Assembly: GCA_003140785.1 (NCBI GenBank)
Contig: PLKY01000183.1
Coordinates: forward strand, 3,969 to 35,646
From: Acidobacteriaceae bacterium
GTDB taxonomy: Bacteria > Acidobacteriota > Terriglobia > Terriglobales > Acidobacteriaceae
Direction of reading: 5' to 3'
Length of the DNA: 31,678 bases
Below, one piece after another: positions 15,928 through 25,005 of this stretch (positions are counted from its first letter, which is position 1; each line of letters opens with the position of its first letter). Below the pieces are notes generated by a model. That model saw nothing but the letters and a program-made list of their open reading frames with translations. It had not been told where the DNA came from and did not search any database. The position numbers were made by a program, and so were the translations under genes.

Positions 15928-16559
15928 CGCGCGGCAACCTTGAACCTTCGTTCCAGCAGCCCCAACGCTCCATCCGCTGCCAGCGCCAGCAGCGCCGCAG
16001 GCACCGCTCCTGCCAGCACCAGCCGATTATCGACAGACGCAACACCTCGAAAAATCAATTCGCCCAATCCGCCCGCACCCACCGCCGCAGCAATCGTCGC
16101 AATCCCAATACAGGTCACGGTCGCAGTCCGCAGTCCCGCCAGAATGAAAGACGCAGCCAGCGGCAGTTCAACCTTGAAAAGCCGCTGCGTTCCAGTGAGT
16201 CCAAGCGCCTGCGCCACTTCAATCACCGCCGGATCGATGCCACGAATACCTGCGTACGTATTCCGCAAAATCGGCAGCAGCGCATAAGCCGTCAGAGCGA
16301 AAATCGCGATCCGCGCCGCGCGTTCCCCAAGCCACGGCAGCGGCAACAAGAATCCAAACATCGCAAGCGACGGAATCGTCTGCAGAATATTCGTAACGCC
16401 AATGATTGGCCTGGCCCACCGCGGTGCGCGCGTCAGCCATATCCCCGTCGGTACCGCAATCATCGTGGCAAATGCCATCGCCGCCGCAGTCAGCCACACA
16501 TGCTCCATGGTGAGCGTGGCGATCTCCTCGCCGTATTGTGTGAAGAACCGCGTGCTCAT
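15924..16559 (-). CDS. OpuC/OsmW-type compatible-solute ABC transporter, permease
   Basis: A 211-residue membrane protein with five to six helices and the binding-protein-dependent permease (MetI-like) fold. The EAA-type loop that contacts the ATPase is VAQALGLTGTQRLFKVELPLA (residues about 137-158). IIGVTNILQTIPSLAMFGFL is typical for glycine betaine permeases. B. subtilis OpuC has two different permeases, but only one is present here, so it probably acts as a homodimer. It overlaps the ATPase and the binding-protein genes by 4 bases each, a sign of tight translational coupling. Confidence 0.93.
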   Translation of the reverse strand: MSTRFFTQYGEEIATLTMEHVWLTAAAMAFATMIAVPTGIWLTRAPRWARPIIGVTNILQTIPSLAMFGFLLPLPWLGERAARIAIFALTAYALLPILRNTYAGIRGIDPAVIEVAQALGLTGTQRLFKVELPLAASFILAGLRTATVTCIGIATIAAAVGAGGLGELIFRGVASVDNRLVLAGAVPAALLALAADGALGLLERRFKVAAR

Positions 16560-17323
16560 CGTTTCGCCACCGGCCCTGCGCTCCGCTCGCCGCGATGAAA
16601 GGCACGCACGTAACCCTGAATCTCCGGCAGATCGGATTTCAAAAACTCCTCCGGCTCAAGACAGGCGATCAGCTCGCCTTCACTCAGCAGAGCAATCTGG
16701 TCTCCAAGATAAAGCGCTTCGTCCAGGTCATGCGTAACCAACAAGACCGTCTTTTTCAGGCCTGCCAGCAGACCGCGCAGCATATCCTGCATCTCGCCGC
16801 GCGTCAGCGGATCGAGCGCGCCAAAGGGTTCGTCCATGAGGAGAATATCTGGATCGGCCGCCAAAGCCCGTGCCAGTCCAACGCGTTGTCGCTGCCCTCC
16901 AGAGAGCTGGTTCGGAAAACGATCAGCATAGATCGCAGGATCGAGGCCCACAGCAAGCAGCAGCTCATGGCTCCGCCGGACCCGCTCGGCCCGTGCGCAC
17001 CCTTCGGCCTCCAGCACAACCCCAACATTTCGTTCTACCGTGAAATGCGGAAACAGCCCCGTCTCCTGGATCACATAGCCGATGCTGCGGCGCAGCGCAA
17101 TCATATCCACGTCGCGGTTTGGCTTTCCATTCACGAGCACTTCCCCGCCCGTAGGCAAAACCATGCGATTCACGGTCCGCAGGAGTGTGGTTTTCCCCGA
17201 CCCGCTGCGCCCCAGCAATACAGTCAATGTTCCCGCTTCAACGCATAGCGAAATATCTTCGAGCAGCCGCCGTCCCTGCGGCGTCGCAACCGTGATTGCC
17301 CGAAACTCGATCGCAGTACTCAT
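16556..17323 (-). CDS. OpuC/ProV-type compatible-solute ABC transporter, ATP-binding protein
   Basis: A 255-residue ATPase heading the importer operon. Walker A is GRSGSGKT (G38-T45), the signature is LSGGQRQRVGLARALA, Walker B is ILLMDEPFGALD, and the switch histidine is in LVTHDLDEAL. Family members such as OpuCA and ProV usually have C-terminal CBS domains for osmotic gating (length near 380-400). This protein stops about 25 residues after the nucleotide-binding domain, so those domains are missing and gating would have to be different. It diverges from treY across a 223-base region. Confidence 0.92.
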   Translation of the reverse strand: MSTAIEFRAITVATPQGRRLLEDISLCVEAGTLTVLLGRSGSGKTTLLRTVNRMVLPTGGEVLVNGKPNRDVDMIALRRSIGYVIQETGLFPHFTVERNVGVVLEAEGCARAERVRRSHELLLAVGLDPAIYADRFPNQLSGGQRQRVGLARALAADPDILLMDEPFGALDPLTRGEMQDMLRGLLAGLKKTVLLVTHDLDEALYLGDQIALLSEGELIACLEPEEFLKSDLPEIQGYVRAFHRGERSAGPVAKR

Positions 17324-17546
17324 GCCAATCCCATTCCGCGTCCCATCAGTGTACGGCAGAGATCTAAGTTACTCGTCGCAATACGGACATTGGCCCGTTG
17401 GAGCATCCTCGATGTGTTTGAAGTCATCTAACCTCATGATCCGCTGTACCAGCTTGAACAACTTGCAGGATTTCGCAAGGGATACAACAGCTACACTCCC
17501 AGGCACATGAATCGTGCACTCCCAAGGAACGGTGGAAAGACACGAA
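17324..17546. other. Divergent control region between the importer operon and treY
   Basis: This 223-base gap must contain the promoters for both the osmoprotectant importer (minus) and treY-treZ (plus). I see no convincing sigma-70 promoter pair or clear palindrome. A minus-strand mini-frame, 22 codons at 17369-17437 ending in GQCPYCDE, lies 45 bases ahead of the ATPase start; it might be a leader peptide or chance. Confidence 0.4.
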
Positions 17547-20213
17547 ATGCGACGCGTACCGCAGTCCACTTACCGTCTGCAGTTGCACGCAGGATTCACA
17601 TTTGACGATGCCATTCGTGTGGCTGCCTACTTGAAAGAACTCGGCGTCTCCCATATCTACAGCTCACCCTATCTTCAAGCGGCACCGGGCAGCATGCACG
17701 GCTACAACGTTGTCGACCACGAAAAGGTCAATGAAGAACTGGGCGGCGAAGAAGGACACCGCCGCTTTTGCGAGCGCCTGAACGAACTCGAACTTGGCCA
17801 GGTGCTCGACATCGTGCCGAATCATATGGCCACCGGCCCTGAGAACCCATATTGGTGGGATGTTCTGGAGAATGGCCCATCGAGCCGATATGCCAATTGG
17901 TTCGACATCGATTGGCATTCAGCCGAAGTCAAGTTGCAAAACAAGATTCTCATTCCGGTCCTCGGCGATCAGTACGGTCGTGTCTTAAGCGCCAATCAAC
18001 TCAAAATCGAGCAGCAGTCCGGCCTCTTCCGTGTCCATTACATGGAGAACCAATTCCCGCTTGCACCTCGCTCCCTCGCGATCCTTTTATCGAAGGCAGC
18101 ACAATATGCCGACAATGCGAAATTGAGTTTCATAGCCGACAGCCTCGCAAGACTTCCAGTCCCGGAGCCTACGGATCGTGAACTAATTCTCTCGCGGCAT
18201 CGCGACAAAACCGTCATCTACGAATTGCTGCGGAGGCTTCTCGCAGAGCAGCCAGAGATTTCCAATGCCATCGCCAAAGCAGTCGACGATCTCAATCAGG
18301 ATCACAACGCGCTCGACGAGGTCCTGAATCTCCAGCACTATCGACTAGCCTATTGGCGCACCGCCGATCAAGAACTCGGCTACCGCAGATTCTTCGACAT
18401 CAATACACTGATCGGACTGCGCGTCGAGCGCCCCGATGTTTTCGATGCTACACATCAGCGCGTGCTCCATTGGTTGAATGATGGCGTACTCGATGGCGTG
18501 CGCGTCGATCACCCGGACGGCCTGCGCGATCCTCAGCAATACTTCGAGCGCTTGCGCCGCCGTGGGACAGACACATGGATCATCGGTGAAAAAATTCTGC
18601 AGCCAGGAGAATTCCTCCGCGATGACTGGCCCATTGAAGGAACCAGCGGTTATGACTTCATGAATGTCTGCAATCAACTCATGGTACGGGCCGAAGGTCT
18701 TAAGGAACTGACCGGGATCTATCACGGCTTTATCAACGAAGCAGTCGACTTTGAGCCCCTTGCCCGCAACATGAAATTGAATGTCGAGAGAGAGACATTA
18801 GGCAGCGATGTCAACCGCTTGACAAGCATCTTCGTTGAGGTCTGCGAGAACAACCGCGACCGCCGCGACTACACGCGCGCCGAGATTCGCCGCGCATTGC
18901 GCGAGATCGCTTCTTGCTTCACCATCTACAGAACGTACGTTGTCCCATCGCGCGATCTCCTTACCGACGAGGACCGTAACGAAATCGACAAAGCAGTCGC
19001 TCAAGCCAAAGCCTCTAGGCCCGACCTGGACCCCGGCCTGATGGATTTCATCGGAGATGTTCTCGCGTTGCGCGCCCGCGGAAAACTCGAATCCGAGTTC
19101 CTCCTGCGCTTCCAGCAATTCACTTCGCCCGTGATGGCGAAGGGCCTCGAAGATACAACGTTCTATTGCTTCAACCGCATGATCGGATTAAATGAAGTGG
19201 GCGGCTCACCAGAGCGCAATGGCCTCACCATCGCAGAATTTCACGAGTATTGCGCACGGATGCAGGCCAAACACCCGCTCACAATGACGACGCTCTCGAC
19301 GCACGATACCAAGCGCTCTGACGATGTCAGGGCGCGGCTCGCCGTGATTTCTGAAATGCCTGCGCGCTGGAAAGCCGTCGTCAGTCGTTGGTTCCGCAGA
19401 AATGCGCAATTCAAAACCGGCAGCTACCCGGATCGCAATACCGAATACTTCTTCTATCAAACTCTAGTCGGAACGTGGCCCATCTCCGTCGATCGCTTGA
19501 CCGCATATATGGAGAAAGCCGCGCGCGAGGCCAAGCAACAGACAAGTTGGACGCAGCAGAACAAGGACTTTGAAGACGCGCTGAAGAATTTCATCGAGCG
19601 CGCATTAAGCTCGGAAGAATTCATCGCCGAAATCGAAACCTTTGTCTCACTCCTCTTAGCGCCCGGCAGGACCAATAGCCTCGCGCAAACACTGATCAAA
19701 TTCACCGCGCCCGGCGTGCCGGATACCTATCAAGGCAGCGAGTTATGGGATTTGCGGCTCGTCGATCCCGACAACCGCGGTCCGGTTGATTACGAGACTC
19801 GAGCATCGATGCTGGCGGAATTGAAGGCCGGCCTCGCCGTCGAAGAAATCATGACGAGAATCGACAGTGGACTTCCGAAATTATGGCTCGTTCATTGCGC
19901 TCTGAAATTGCGCACGGAGAAACCGGAGTGTTTCGGCAAGTGCGCGAACTACGCTCCCCTCAAAGTCTCCGGTTCAAAATCGGATCATCTCATTGCCTAT
20001 CTGCGCGGCCAAAATGTGGTCACCGTCGCTCCCCGTTGGAGCGCAACGCTGGCAGGGCGTTGGGGCTCGACATCGGTTGACCTTCCCAAAGGACGCTGGA
20101 TAAATAGACTCACCAACGAAGAATGGAACGGAGGTTCGACGCGGATTCAGACGCTACTCCAGCGTTTTCCTGTCGCCCTTCTTACCAAAGCAAGCGGAGT
20201 AAAAGATGCATAG
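17547..20213 (+). CDS. treY: Malto-oligosyltrehalose synthase
   Basis: An 888-residue GH13 enzyme that converts the reducing-end alpha-1,4 bond of maltodextrin to an alpha,alpha-1,1 bond, the first step of the TreY-TreZ trehalose route. The N-terminus PQSTYRLQLHAGFTFDDA and SHIYSSPYLQAAPGSMHGY are diagnostic. Catalytic residues by position: D321 in VRVDHPDGL, E348 in WIIGEKIL and D587 in LSTHDTKRSDD. An upstream in-frame GTG at 17514 exists, but ATG 17547 begins the family's conserved start. The stop overlaps the treZ start by 8 bases. It lies next to an osmoprotectant importer, supporting a role in osmotic or desiccation tolerance. Confidence 0.96.
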   Translation: MRRVPQSTYRLQLHAGFTFDDAIRVAAYLKELGVSHIYSSPYLQAAPGSMHGYNVVDHEKVNEELGGEEGHRRFCERLNELELGQVLDIVPNHMATGPENPYWWDVLENGPSSRYANWFDIDWHSAEVKLQNKILIPVLGDQYGRVLSANQLKIEQQSGLFRVHYMENQFPLAPRSLAILLSKAAQYADNAKLSFIADSLARLPVPEPTDRELILSRHRDKTVIYELLRRLLAEQPEISNAIAKAVDDLNQDHNALDEVLNLQHYRLAYWRTADQELGYRRFFDINTLIGLRVERPDVFDATHQRVLHWLNDGVLDGVRVDHPDGLRDPQQYFERLRRRGTDTWIIGEKILQPGEFLRDDWPIEGTSGYDFMNVCNQLMVRAEGLKELTGIYHGFINEAVDFEPLARNMKLNVERETLGSDVNRLTSIFVEVCENNRDRRDYTRAEIRRALREIASCFTIYRTYVVPSRDLLTDEDRNEIDKAVAQAKASRPDLDPGLMDFIGDVLALRARGKLESEFLLRFQQFTSPVMAKGLEDTTFYCFNRMIGLNEVGGSPERNGLTIAEFHEYCARMQAKHPLTMTTLSTHDTKRSDDVRARLAVISEMPARWKAVVSRWFRRNAQFKTGSYPDRNTEYFFYQTLVGTWPISVDRLTAYMEKAAREAKQQTSWTQQNKDFEDALKNFIERALSSEEFIAEIETFVSLLLAPGRTNSLAQTLIKFTAPGVPDTYQGSELWDLRLVDPDNRGPVDYETRASMLAELKAGLAVEEIMTRIDSGLPKLWLVHCALKLRTEKPECFGKCANYAPLKVSGSKSDHLIAYLRGQNVVTVAPRWSATLAGRWGSTSVDLPKGRWINRLTNEEWNGGSTRIQTLLQRFPVALLTKASGVKDA

Positions 20214-21993
20214 GTTCGATCTCTGGGCGCCATTCGCCAAGTCTGTCTCGGTGAGCGCAAACGGCAAAAAGTTTCCAATGGCGCATGTCGGTGAACGTGG
20301 TTGGTGGCAGGTCGAAGTCGCGGATGCAGGGCCCGGAACCGAATACGGATACCTCATCGACGAAGACCCAACGTCTTATCCCGATCCCCGGTCGCAACAG
20401 CAGCCATTGGGTGTACACGGCCTTTCTCGAGTCTACGACCAGCACGCGTTCCAATGGACGGACGCAAAGTTTCAGGCGAAGCCGCTGCCGAGCGCCATCG
20501 TCTACGAACTCCACATCGGCACGTTTACCACGAATGGCACCCTCGATTCTGCAATTGAAAGACTGGATCACCTCGTCGATCTCGGCATCACACACCTTGA
20601 GCTGATGCCAGTCGCGTCGTTTTCCGGCGATTTCGGCTGGGGCTACGACGGCGTCGCTCTTTTTTCTGTCCATCAACCCTACGGCGGTCCGGATGCGCTC
20701 AAGCGATTTGTAAATGCTGCGCATGAGAGAGGACTCGCCGTCCTTCTTGATGTCGTGTACAACCACTTCGGTCCAGTAGGAAACTACACCGGAAAATTCG
20801 GGCCTTATCTGAATGACGCACACAAAACACCCTGGGGTGGCGCCGTGAATCTCGAAGGCGCAGGCTCGTTCGAAGTCAGGCGATTCTTCTGTGACAACGC
20901 ATTGATGTGGATGCGCGATTATCACATCGATGGGTTGCGTCTGGACGCAGTCCACGCCTTCGTCGATCGCTCAGCAATCCATTTCCTCGAACAGCTCTCA
21001 ACGGAAGTAGAAGCGCTGGGCGCTGCGCTCAGCCGTCGTCTGGTGCTCATTGCCGAAAGCGATTTGAACGACCCGCGCATCGTGATCCCCCGCGAAACCG
21101 GCGGATTGGGAATGGACGCGCAGTGGAGCGACGACTTTCACCACGCGCTCTTCACTGTTCTCAATCGCGAACCGGAAGCCGGATACTATTCCGACTTCGG
21201 CAAGCTTTGCCACCTGGCCAAGGCGCTTGAGCAAACCTTCGTCTACGACGGAATCTACTCCAACTATCGCCGCCGCGTGCATGGCCGCCCCGCTACGCAT
21301 GTGTCACAGCACCGCTTCCTCGGCTTCATCCAGAATCATGACCAGATCGGCAATCGCGCCACAGGAGAGCGCATCAGCCAAGTCGTTGGTCTCGATCGCG
21401 CCAAGATCGCTGCCGCGCTTGTCCTGACCAGCCCTTTTGTCCCCATGCTCTTTCAGGGCGAGGAGTGGGCGGCAACCTCACCCTTCCTATATTTTGCGAA
21501 TCATGAAGACCCGGCGATGGCTCGCGCCGTCTCTGAAGGACGAAAGCACGAATTCGAAGCCTTTGGTTGGAAGCCCGAATCGATCCCGGACCCCGAAAGC
21601 CGCGATACCTTCGTTCGCTCAACACTAAATTGGAATGAGGTCTCGCAGCGCGAACACGCCGACATGCTGGCGTGGCATCGCGACCTGATTCGATTGCGCC
21701 GAACCACCCCCTGCTTGAACAATGGAGAGCCAGGTCACACACGCGTTACCTACAACCAACAAGAACAATGGCTCCGCATGGATCGCGGCTCCATCACCGT
21801 GATCTGCAATCTGAGTCAATCCGACCGCACAATTCCGCTACCTGCGCCCAGTCGACTCTTCCTCGCATCCAAAAGTGAAGTTCAAATGAACGAAGCCGCA
21901 GCGATCCTGCCTTCCGACACGGTTGCTATCGTGCGCACGAACCGAACCAGCGCCGACGATGCAGGCGAGAATCCTCACCCCGGTTCCGATTGA
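20206..21993 (+). CDS. treZ: Malto-oligosyltrehalose trehalohydrolase
   Basis: A 595-residue GH13 hydrolase that releases trehalose from the maltooligosyltrehalose made by TreY. It starts with the N-terminal beta-domain that begins FDLWAPFAKSVSV and has the sequence FGWGYDGVALFSVHQPYGGPDALKRFV in the barrel. The catalytic triad is D247 (GLRLDAVHAF), E284 (LIAESDLNDPR) and D379 (IQNHDQIGNR), in close agreement with Sulfolobus TreZ numbering. ATG 20206 lies within the end of treY (ATGCATAG overlap), so translation is coupled. No debranching enzyme (treX) follows; linear dextrins must come from elsewhere. Confidence 0.97.
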   Translation: MHRFDLWAPFAKSVSVSANGKKFPMAHVGERGWWQVEVADAGPGTEYGYLIDEDPTSYPDPRSQQQPLGVHGLSRVYDQHAFQWTDAKFQAKPLPSAIVYELHIGTFTTNGTLDSAIERLDHLVDLGITHLELMPVASFSGDFGWGYDGVALFSVHQPYGGPDALKRFVNAAHERGLAVLLDVVYNHFGPVGNYTGKFGPYLNDAHKTPWGGAVNLEGAGSFEVRRFFCDNALMWMRDYHIDGLRLDAVHAFVDRSAIHFLEQLSTEVEALGAALSRRLVLIAESDLNDPRIVIPRETGGLGMDAQWSDDFHHALFTVLNREPEAGYYSDFGKLCHLAKALEQTFVYDGIYSNYRRRVHGRPATHVSQHRFLGFIQNHDQIGNRATGERISQVVGLDRAKIAAALVLTSPFVPMLFQGEEWAATSPFLYFANHEDPAMARAVSEGRKHEFEAFGWKPESIPDPESRDTFVRSTLNWNEVSQREHADMLAWHRDLIRLRRTTPCLNNGEPGHTRVTYNQQEQWLRMDRGSITVICNLSQSDRTIPLPAPSRLFLASKSEVQMNEAAAILPSDTVAIVRTNRTSADDAGENPHPGSD

Positions 21994-22086
21994 ATACTTG
22001 CGGAGTTACCCAAACCCCAGAATTCCTGCCTCCTGTGCGCCACTGCCCGGTCCAGCCTGAGAAAATCAAGACAGAGCCCCGTTCGG

Positions 22087-23064
22087 GTGATCGCCACAGT
22101 AGGAAAGGCTGCGTTGCGTCGAGTCGCGCTGATCTATAATCCGCAATCCGGCCAGCATTCGGCGCAGCGCGATAAAGCAATTCATCGCGCCCTTGCGCTG
22201 CTCCGCGATGAAGGCATCGATGCCGAAGCACTCGAAACCGATGCACCCGGAAGCGCCAAGACACTCGCCAAACTCGCCATGCGCAACGGCTACGATACGA
22301 TTCTCGCTTGCGGCGGCGACGGCACCGCGCACGAAATTCTGCAATGCCTCGTCGGAACCGACGTGGCGCTCGGCGTGGTGCCGTTGGGCACCGCCAACGC
22401 GCTGGCGCAGGATCTTGGCCTCGGAACATCGCCGGTCAATGCCGTGCGCAAACTGCTCACTGCCACACCGACGCAAGTTCCCGTAGGTCGCATCTTCTAC
22501 ACCGCCAAAGACGGCGCGGAGCACTCCTGCTATTTCACCGTTGCGGCCGGCATCGGCGCCGATGCATTGCTCATGGCCAGCCTCGATGCCGGGCTCAAAC
22601 GCCGCTTTGGCTACGCTCTCTACATGATCGAAGCCACGCGCATATGGGCCACCAATTCATTTCCTCTTTTCTCTGCCGTTTTTTCCCTCAATGGCAGCGG
22701 GGAAACGCGCGCCTCAGACGTGTCGCAATTGCTCGCGGTGCGCGTCCGCTCCTTCGGCGGAGCGCTTGGCACTCTGGCGCCTGGCGCCGCCTTGCGCAAT
22801 CGCTCATTGAGCCTCATCACGTTCAAAACTCGCAGCCGCTTTCGTTATCTTCGGTTTCTTTTGGCTGTTGTTGCGGGACGTCACACCTTTTCAGATTACG
22901 TCGAGTTGATCGAAGCAACCGCCGTCGACTGCCGAACCTGCAATGGTTCCAAGACAGCGATCTTCGTCGAAGCCGATGGAGAAGTACTCGGTGCCTTACC
23001 TGCCCGCATGGAAATCGCGCCGCAGATGCTTACCTTGCTGATTCCGCCCAATGTGCGGCCGTAG
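22087..23064 (+). CDS. Diacylglycerol/lipid kinase family protein (DagK/YegS type)
   Basis: A 325-residue lipid kinase. The N-terminal catalytic domain begins VALIYNPQSGQHSAQRDK and contains the GGDGT nucleotide-binding motif at residues 76-80, followed by PLGTANALAQDLGL (the glycine-rich GT.ND-like segment). The C-terminal domain includes VEADGEVL, also typical. The family phosphorylates diacylglycerol or related lipids with ATP. The substrate is uncertain, as DgkB, YegS and BmrU share these motifs. The listed start is GTG 22087, without a clear ribosome site; TTG 22114 is an alternative close to the conserved domain. It is independent of treZ (93-base gap), possibly in the same transcript. 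Confidence 0.88.
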   Translation: MIATVGKAALRRVALIYNPQSGQHSAQRDKAIHRALALLRDEGIDAEALETDAPGSAKTLAKLAMRNGYDTILACGGDGTAHEILQCLVGTDVALGVVPLGTANALAQDLGLGTSPVNAVRKLLTATPTQVPVGRIFYTAKDGAEHSCYFTVAAGIGADALLMASLDAGLKRRFGYALYMIEATRIWATNSFPLFSAVFSLNGSGETRASDVSQLLAVRVRSFGGALGTLAPGAALRNRSLSLITFKTRSRFRYLRFLLAVVAGRHTFSDYVELIEATAVDCRTCNGSKTAIFVEADGEVLGALPARMEIAPQMLTLLIPPNVRP

Positions 23065-23182
23065 TGTCTGCCGCGCTTGCGCAAACCTTGCGAACCACAC
23101 GCATCTCCGATCTCGCTCACCGATTTGATCCTCCATCCCCCCGTCTGCGATCATCGCTCCGTTCCTCATTGAGGCCCTTCAA

Positions 23183-24106
23183 ATGAACAAGAGGATTTCT
23201 TTCTGGATGGTATTGGCGATCTTCTCGACAAACCTCGTTGCCCAGCAGCCCGCGTGGCAACCTGCACCGGGCCATCTCACCTTGCCTCTCTGGCCCGGCG
23301 CAGCTCCAGGTGCGCCCACCAATCTGCCGCCCGAGGTCGACACCACGACGCCCCAGCTGCCTTTGATCGCAGGTCGTCCCATCATCCGTCTAGGCAACGT
23401 CACCACACCCACCCTCACCGTGTACGCGCCCAAAGCCAACAACACCGGCGCAGCAGTCGTGGTCCTTCCGGGGGGCGGCTACCAAATCCTCGCCATCGAC
23501 CTCGAAGGCACCGAAGTCTGCGACTGGCTCAACTCCATCGGCGTCACCTGCCTCCTCGTGAAATATCGCGTCCCCAACACTGGCCCTTACCCCAAGTCCT
23601 CGGCCGCTCTTCAAGACGCACAGCGCGCTCTCGGCATCGTGCGCGAGCATGCGGCCGAGTGGCAGATCGATCCCCATCGCATCGGTGTGCTCGGTTTCTC
23701 CGCCGGAGCTCACCTCGCGGCTGCGCTCAGTACGCATTACGACCAGCGTCTCTACGACCCAGTCGATGCCGCCGACAAACTCAGTTGCCGCCCCGATTTC
23801 GCAGTCATTGTTTATCCCGGCTATCTTGCCATCGCCGATCAAGGCATGGCGCCCAATCCCGAGATCCATCCCACCGCCGACACGCCGCCCTCGTTCATCG
23901 TGCAGGCCGAGGACGACACCGTGCACGTCGAAAACGCCATCGTCTACTTCACGGCTCTCAAGAATGCCAAGGTTCCCGCCGAGCTGCACATTTACGCCCA
24001 GGGTGGCCACGGCTACGGCCTGCGTCGCACAGCACTTCCTGTCACCACCTGGCCGCAATCCGTCGAAGTCTGGTTGCACACCATCCATGTGCTGCCGAGC
24101 CAGTAG
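23183..24106 (+). CDS. Secreted alpha/beta hydrolase, BD-FAE/acetylxylan-esterase-like
   Basis: A 307-residue exported esterase. The signal peptide covers residues 1-20 (ISFWMVLAIFSTNLVAQQ). The hydrolase fold has the oxyanion motif VVVLPGGGYQ, the nucleophile elbow GFSAG with S173, an acid at D244 or D245 in QAEDDTVHVENA, and H276 in GGHGYGL. Family members remove acetyl or feruloyl groups from plant polysaccharides such as xylan, or act on related small esters. The LWPGAAPGAP stretch near the mature start is common in this group. ATG 23183 has a GAGG ribosome site 8 bases before it. The exact substrate is not determined. No carbohydrate gene cluster is adjacent. Confidence 0.86.
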   Translation: MNKRISFWMVLAIFSTNLVAQQPAWQPAPGHLTLPLWPGAAPGAPTNLPPEVDTTTPQLPLIAGRPIIRLGNVTTPTLTVYAPKANNTGAAVVVLPGGGYQILAIDLEGTEVCDWLNSIGVTCLLVKYRVPNTGPYPKSSAALQDAQRALGIVREHAAEWQIDPHRIGVLGFSAGAHLAAALSTHYDQRLYDPVDAADKLSCRPDFAVIVYPGYLAIADQGMAPNPEIHPTADTPPSFIVQAEDDTVHVENAIVYFTALKNAKVPAELHIYAQGGHGYGLRRTALPVTTWPQSVEVWLHTIHVLPSQ

Positions 24107-24151
24107 TAGCTGTTCTCCAATTTCTATCGAGCGAGGGCACGTTAGCTAAGT

Positions 24152-24214
24152 GGCTTTTTCATCAACCGGGGTCCCCACGGACGGGTCCTTGTCCGTGGGG
24201 TGGAAGAAAAAGCC
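24152..24214. repeat. REP-like hairpin repeat, copy 1 (upstream of mogA)
   Basis: Inner arms CCCCACGGAC (24173-24182) and GTCCGTGGGG (24191-24200) pair perfectly around an 8-base loop. An outer stem pairs GGCTTTTTC (24152-24160) with GAAAAAGCC (24206-24214). The shared block AACCGGGGT precedes the inner arm, as in copy 2 at 28631-28672. It lies between the hydrolase stop and mogA. Confidence 0.8.
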
Positions 24215-24280
24215 GCCTTGCTCGACATTCAATTTGCCACACATGAATTGGAGAACAGCTCTAGCCCCTACAATCGTTCC

Positions 24281-24760
24281 ATGCGTCTCGCCGTTCTCAC
24301 CGTCTCCGATCGCTGCTCGCAAGGTCTGGCGGCCGATGCCTCGGGCCCCGCGATCGTCGCGTTCCTGCGTCGGACCTGGCCCGATGCCGAAATCCAGGCC
24401 GCATTGGTCTCCGATGAGATTGTCGAGATCAGCGATCACTTGATGAAGTGGTCCGGTCAGGGCCTGGACTTGGTCCTTACCACCGGCGGCACCGGACTCG
24501 GTCCCCGCGACTGGACCCCCGAGGCCACACGCCGTGTCATCGATCGCGAAGCCCCCGGAATCGCGGAAGCCATGCGCGCACAAGGCGCCGAGAGCAATCC
24601 CATGGCATGGCTCTCGCGCGGCGTTGCCGGACTGATCGGCAAAACCCTCATCATCAATTTGCCGGGCAGTCCCCGCGGTGCCGAAGAAAGCTTCGCCGTC
24701 ATCCTGCCTCTCATCCGACACGGCTTGGAGACCATCGCAGGAGCCGAGACCCACCCATAA
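24281..24760 (+). CDS. mogA: Molybdopterin adenylyltransferase (MogA/MoaB family)
   Basis: A 159-residue enzyme that adenylates molybdopterin so that molybdate can be inserted, a late step of molybdenum-cofactor synthesis. It has the family motifs LAVLTVSDRCSQG, LVLTTGGTGLGPRDWTPEATR (residues about 65-85, with the catalytic Asp region) and NLPGSPRGAEE. The open frame continues upstream to 24200, but ATG 24281 is the conserved start. TACAAT (24269-24274) lies 6 bases before the ATG, suggesting a leaderless transcript. The molybdoenzyme MsrP is encoded two genes downstream, a natural client for the cofactor. MoaB-type naming is equally possible. Confidence 0.9.
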   Translation: MRLAVLTVSDRCSQGLAADASGPAIVAFLRRTWPDAEIQAALVSDEIVEISDHLMKWSGQGLDLVLTTGGTGLGPRDWTPEATRRVIDREAPGIAEAMRAQGAESNPMAWLSRGVAGLIGKTLIINLPGSPRGAEESFAVILPLIRHGLETIAGAETHP

Positions 24761-25005
24761 TGGGTCACTGCTCAGTCAGACCCAGACGCATCGGCGCTCC
24801 AGTCCCGCTAGTCCTCCGAATTTCATCTCAAAGACGGCAAACGCTTTCCGCAAAGGTCTCTGAGTTACTCGCACCGGCCTCAGCCATTCGAGGGTCATTC
24901 GTCCCGAAGCCTAGGCAGCATTGCGACTTGGGGTCTCTGAATCCGGCAATTTCCCCGATTCGTTCACTGAGAAACACGAGAAAAAAGGTGTAGAATCGCT
25001 CCAAC

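Noticed and set aside
22308..23186. 292-codon plus-strand frame overlapping the lipid kinase
   Set aside because: Arg/His/Cys-rich translation typical of a shifted GC-rich frame; the overlapping kinase has clear motifs.
23390..24088. 232-codon minus-strand frame opposite the alpha/beta hydrolase
   Set aside because: Antisense shadow without recognisable motif; the plus-strand hydrolase is complete.
24751..24775. Small inverted repeat after mogA (GACCCA/TGGGTC) as a terminator
   Set aside because: Six-pair stem, no T run; too weak.
24963..24996. TTCACT/TAGAAT promoter pair before the LacI-type gene
   Set aside because: Spacer of 22 bases is too long for a normal sigma-70 promoter; only the -10-like part is kept as an observation.
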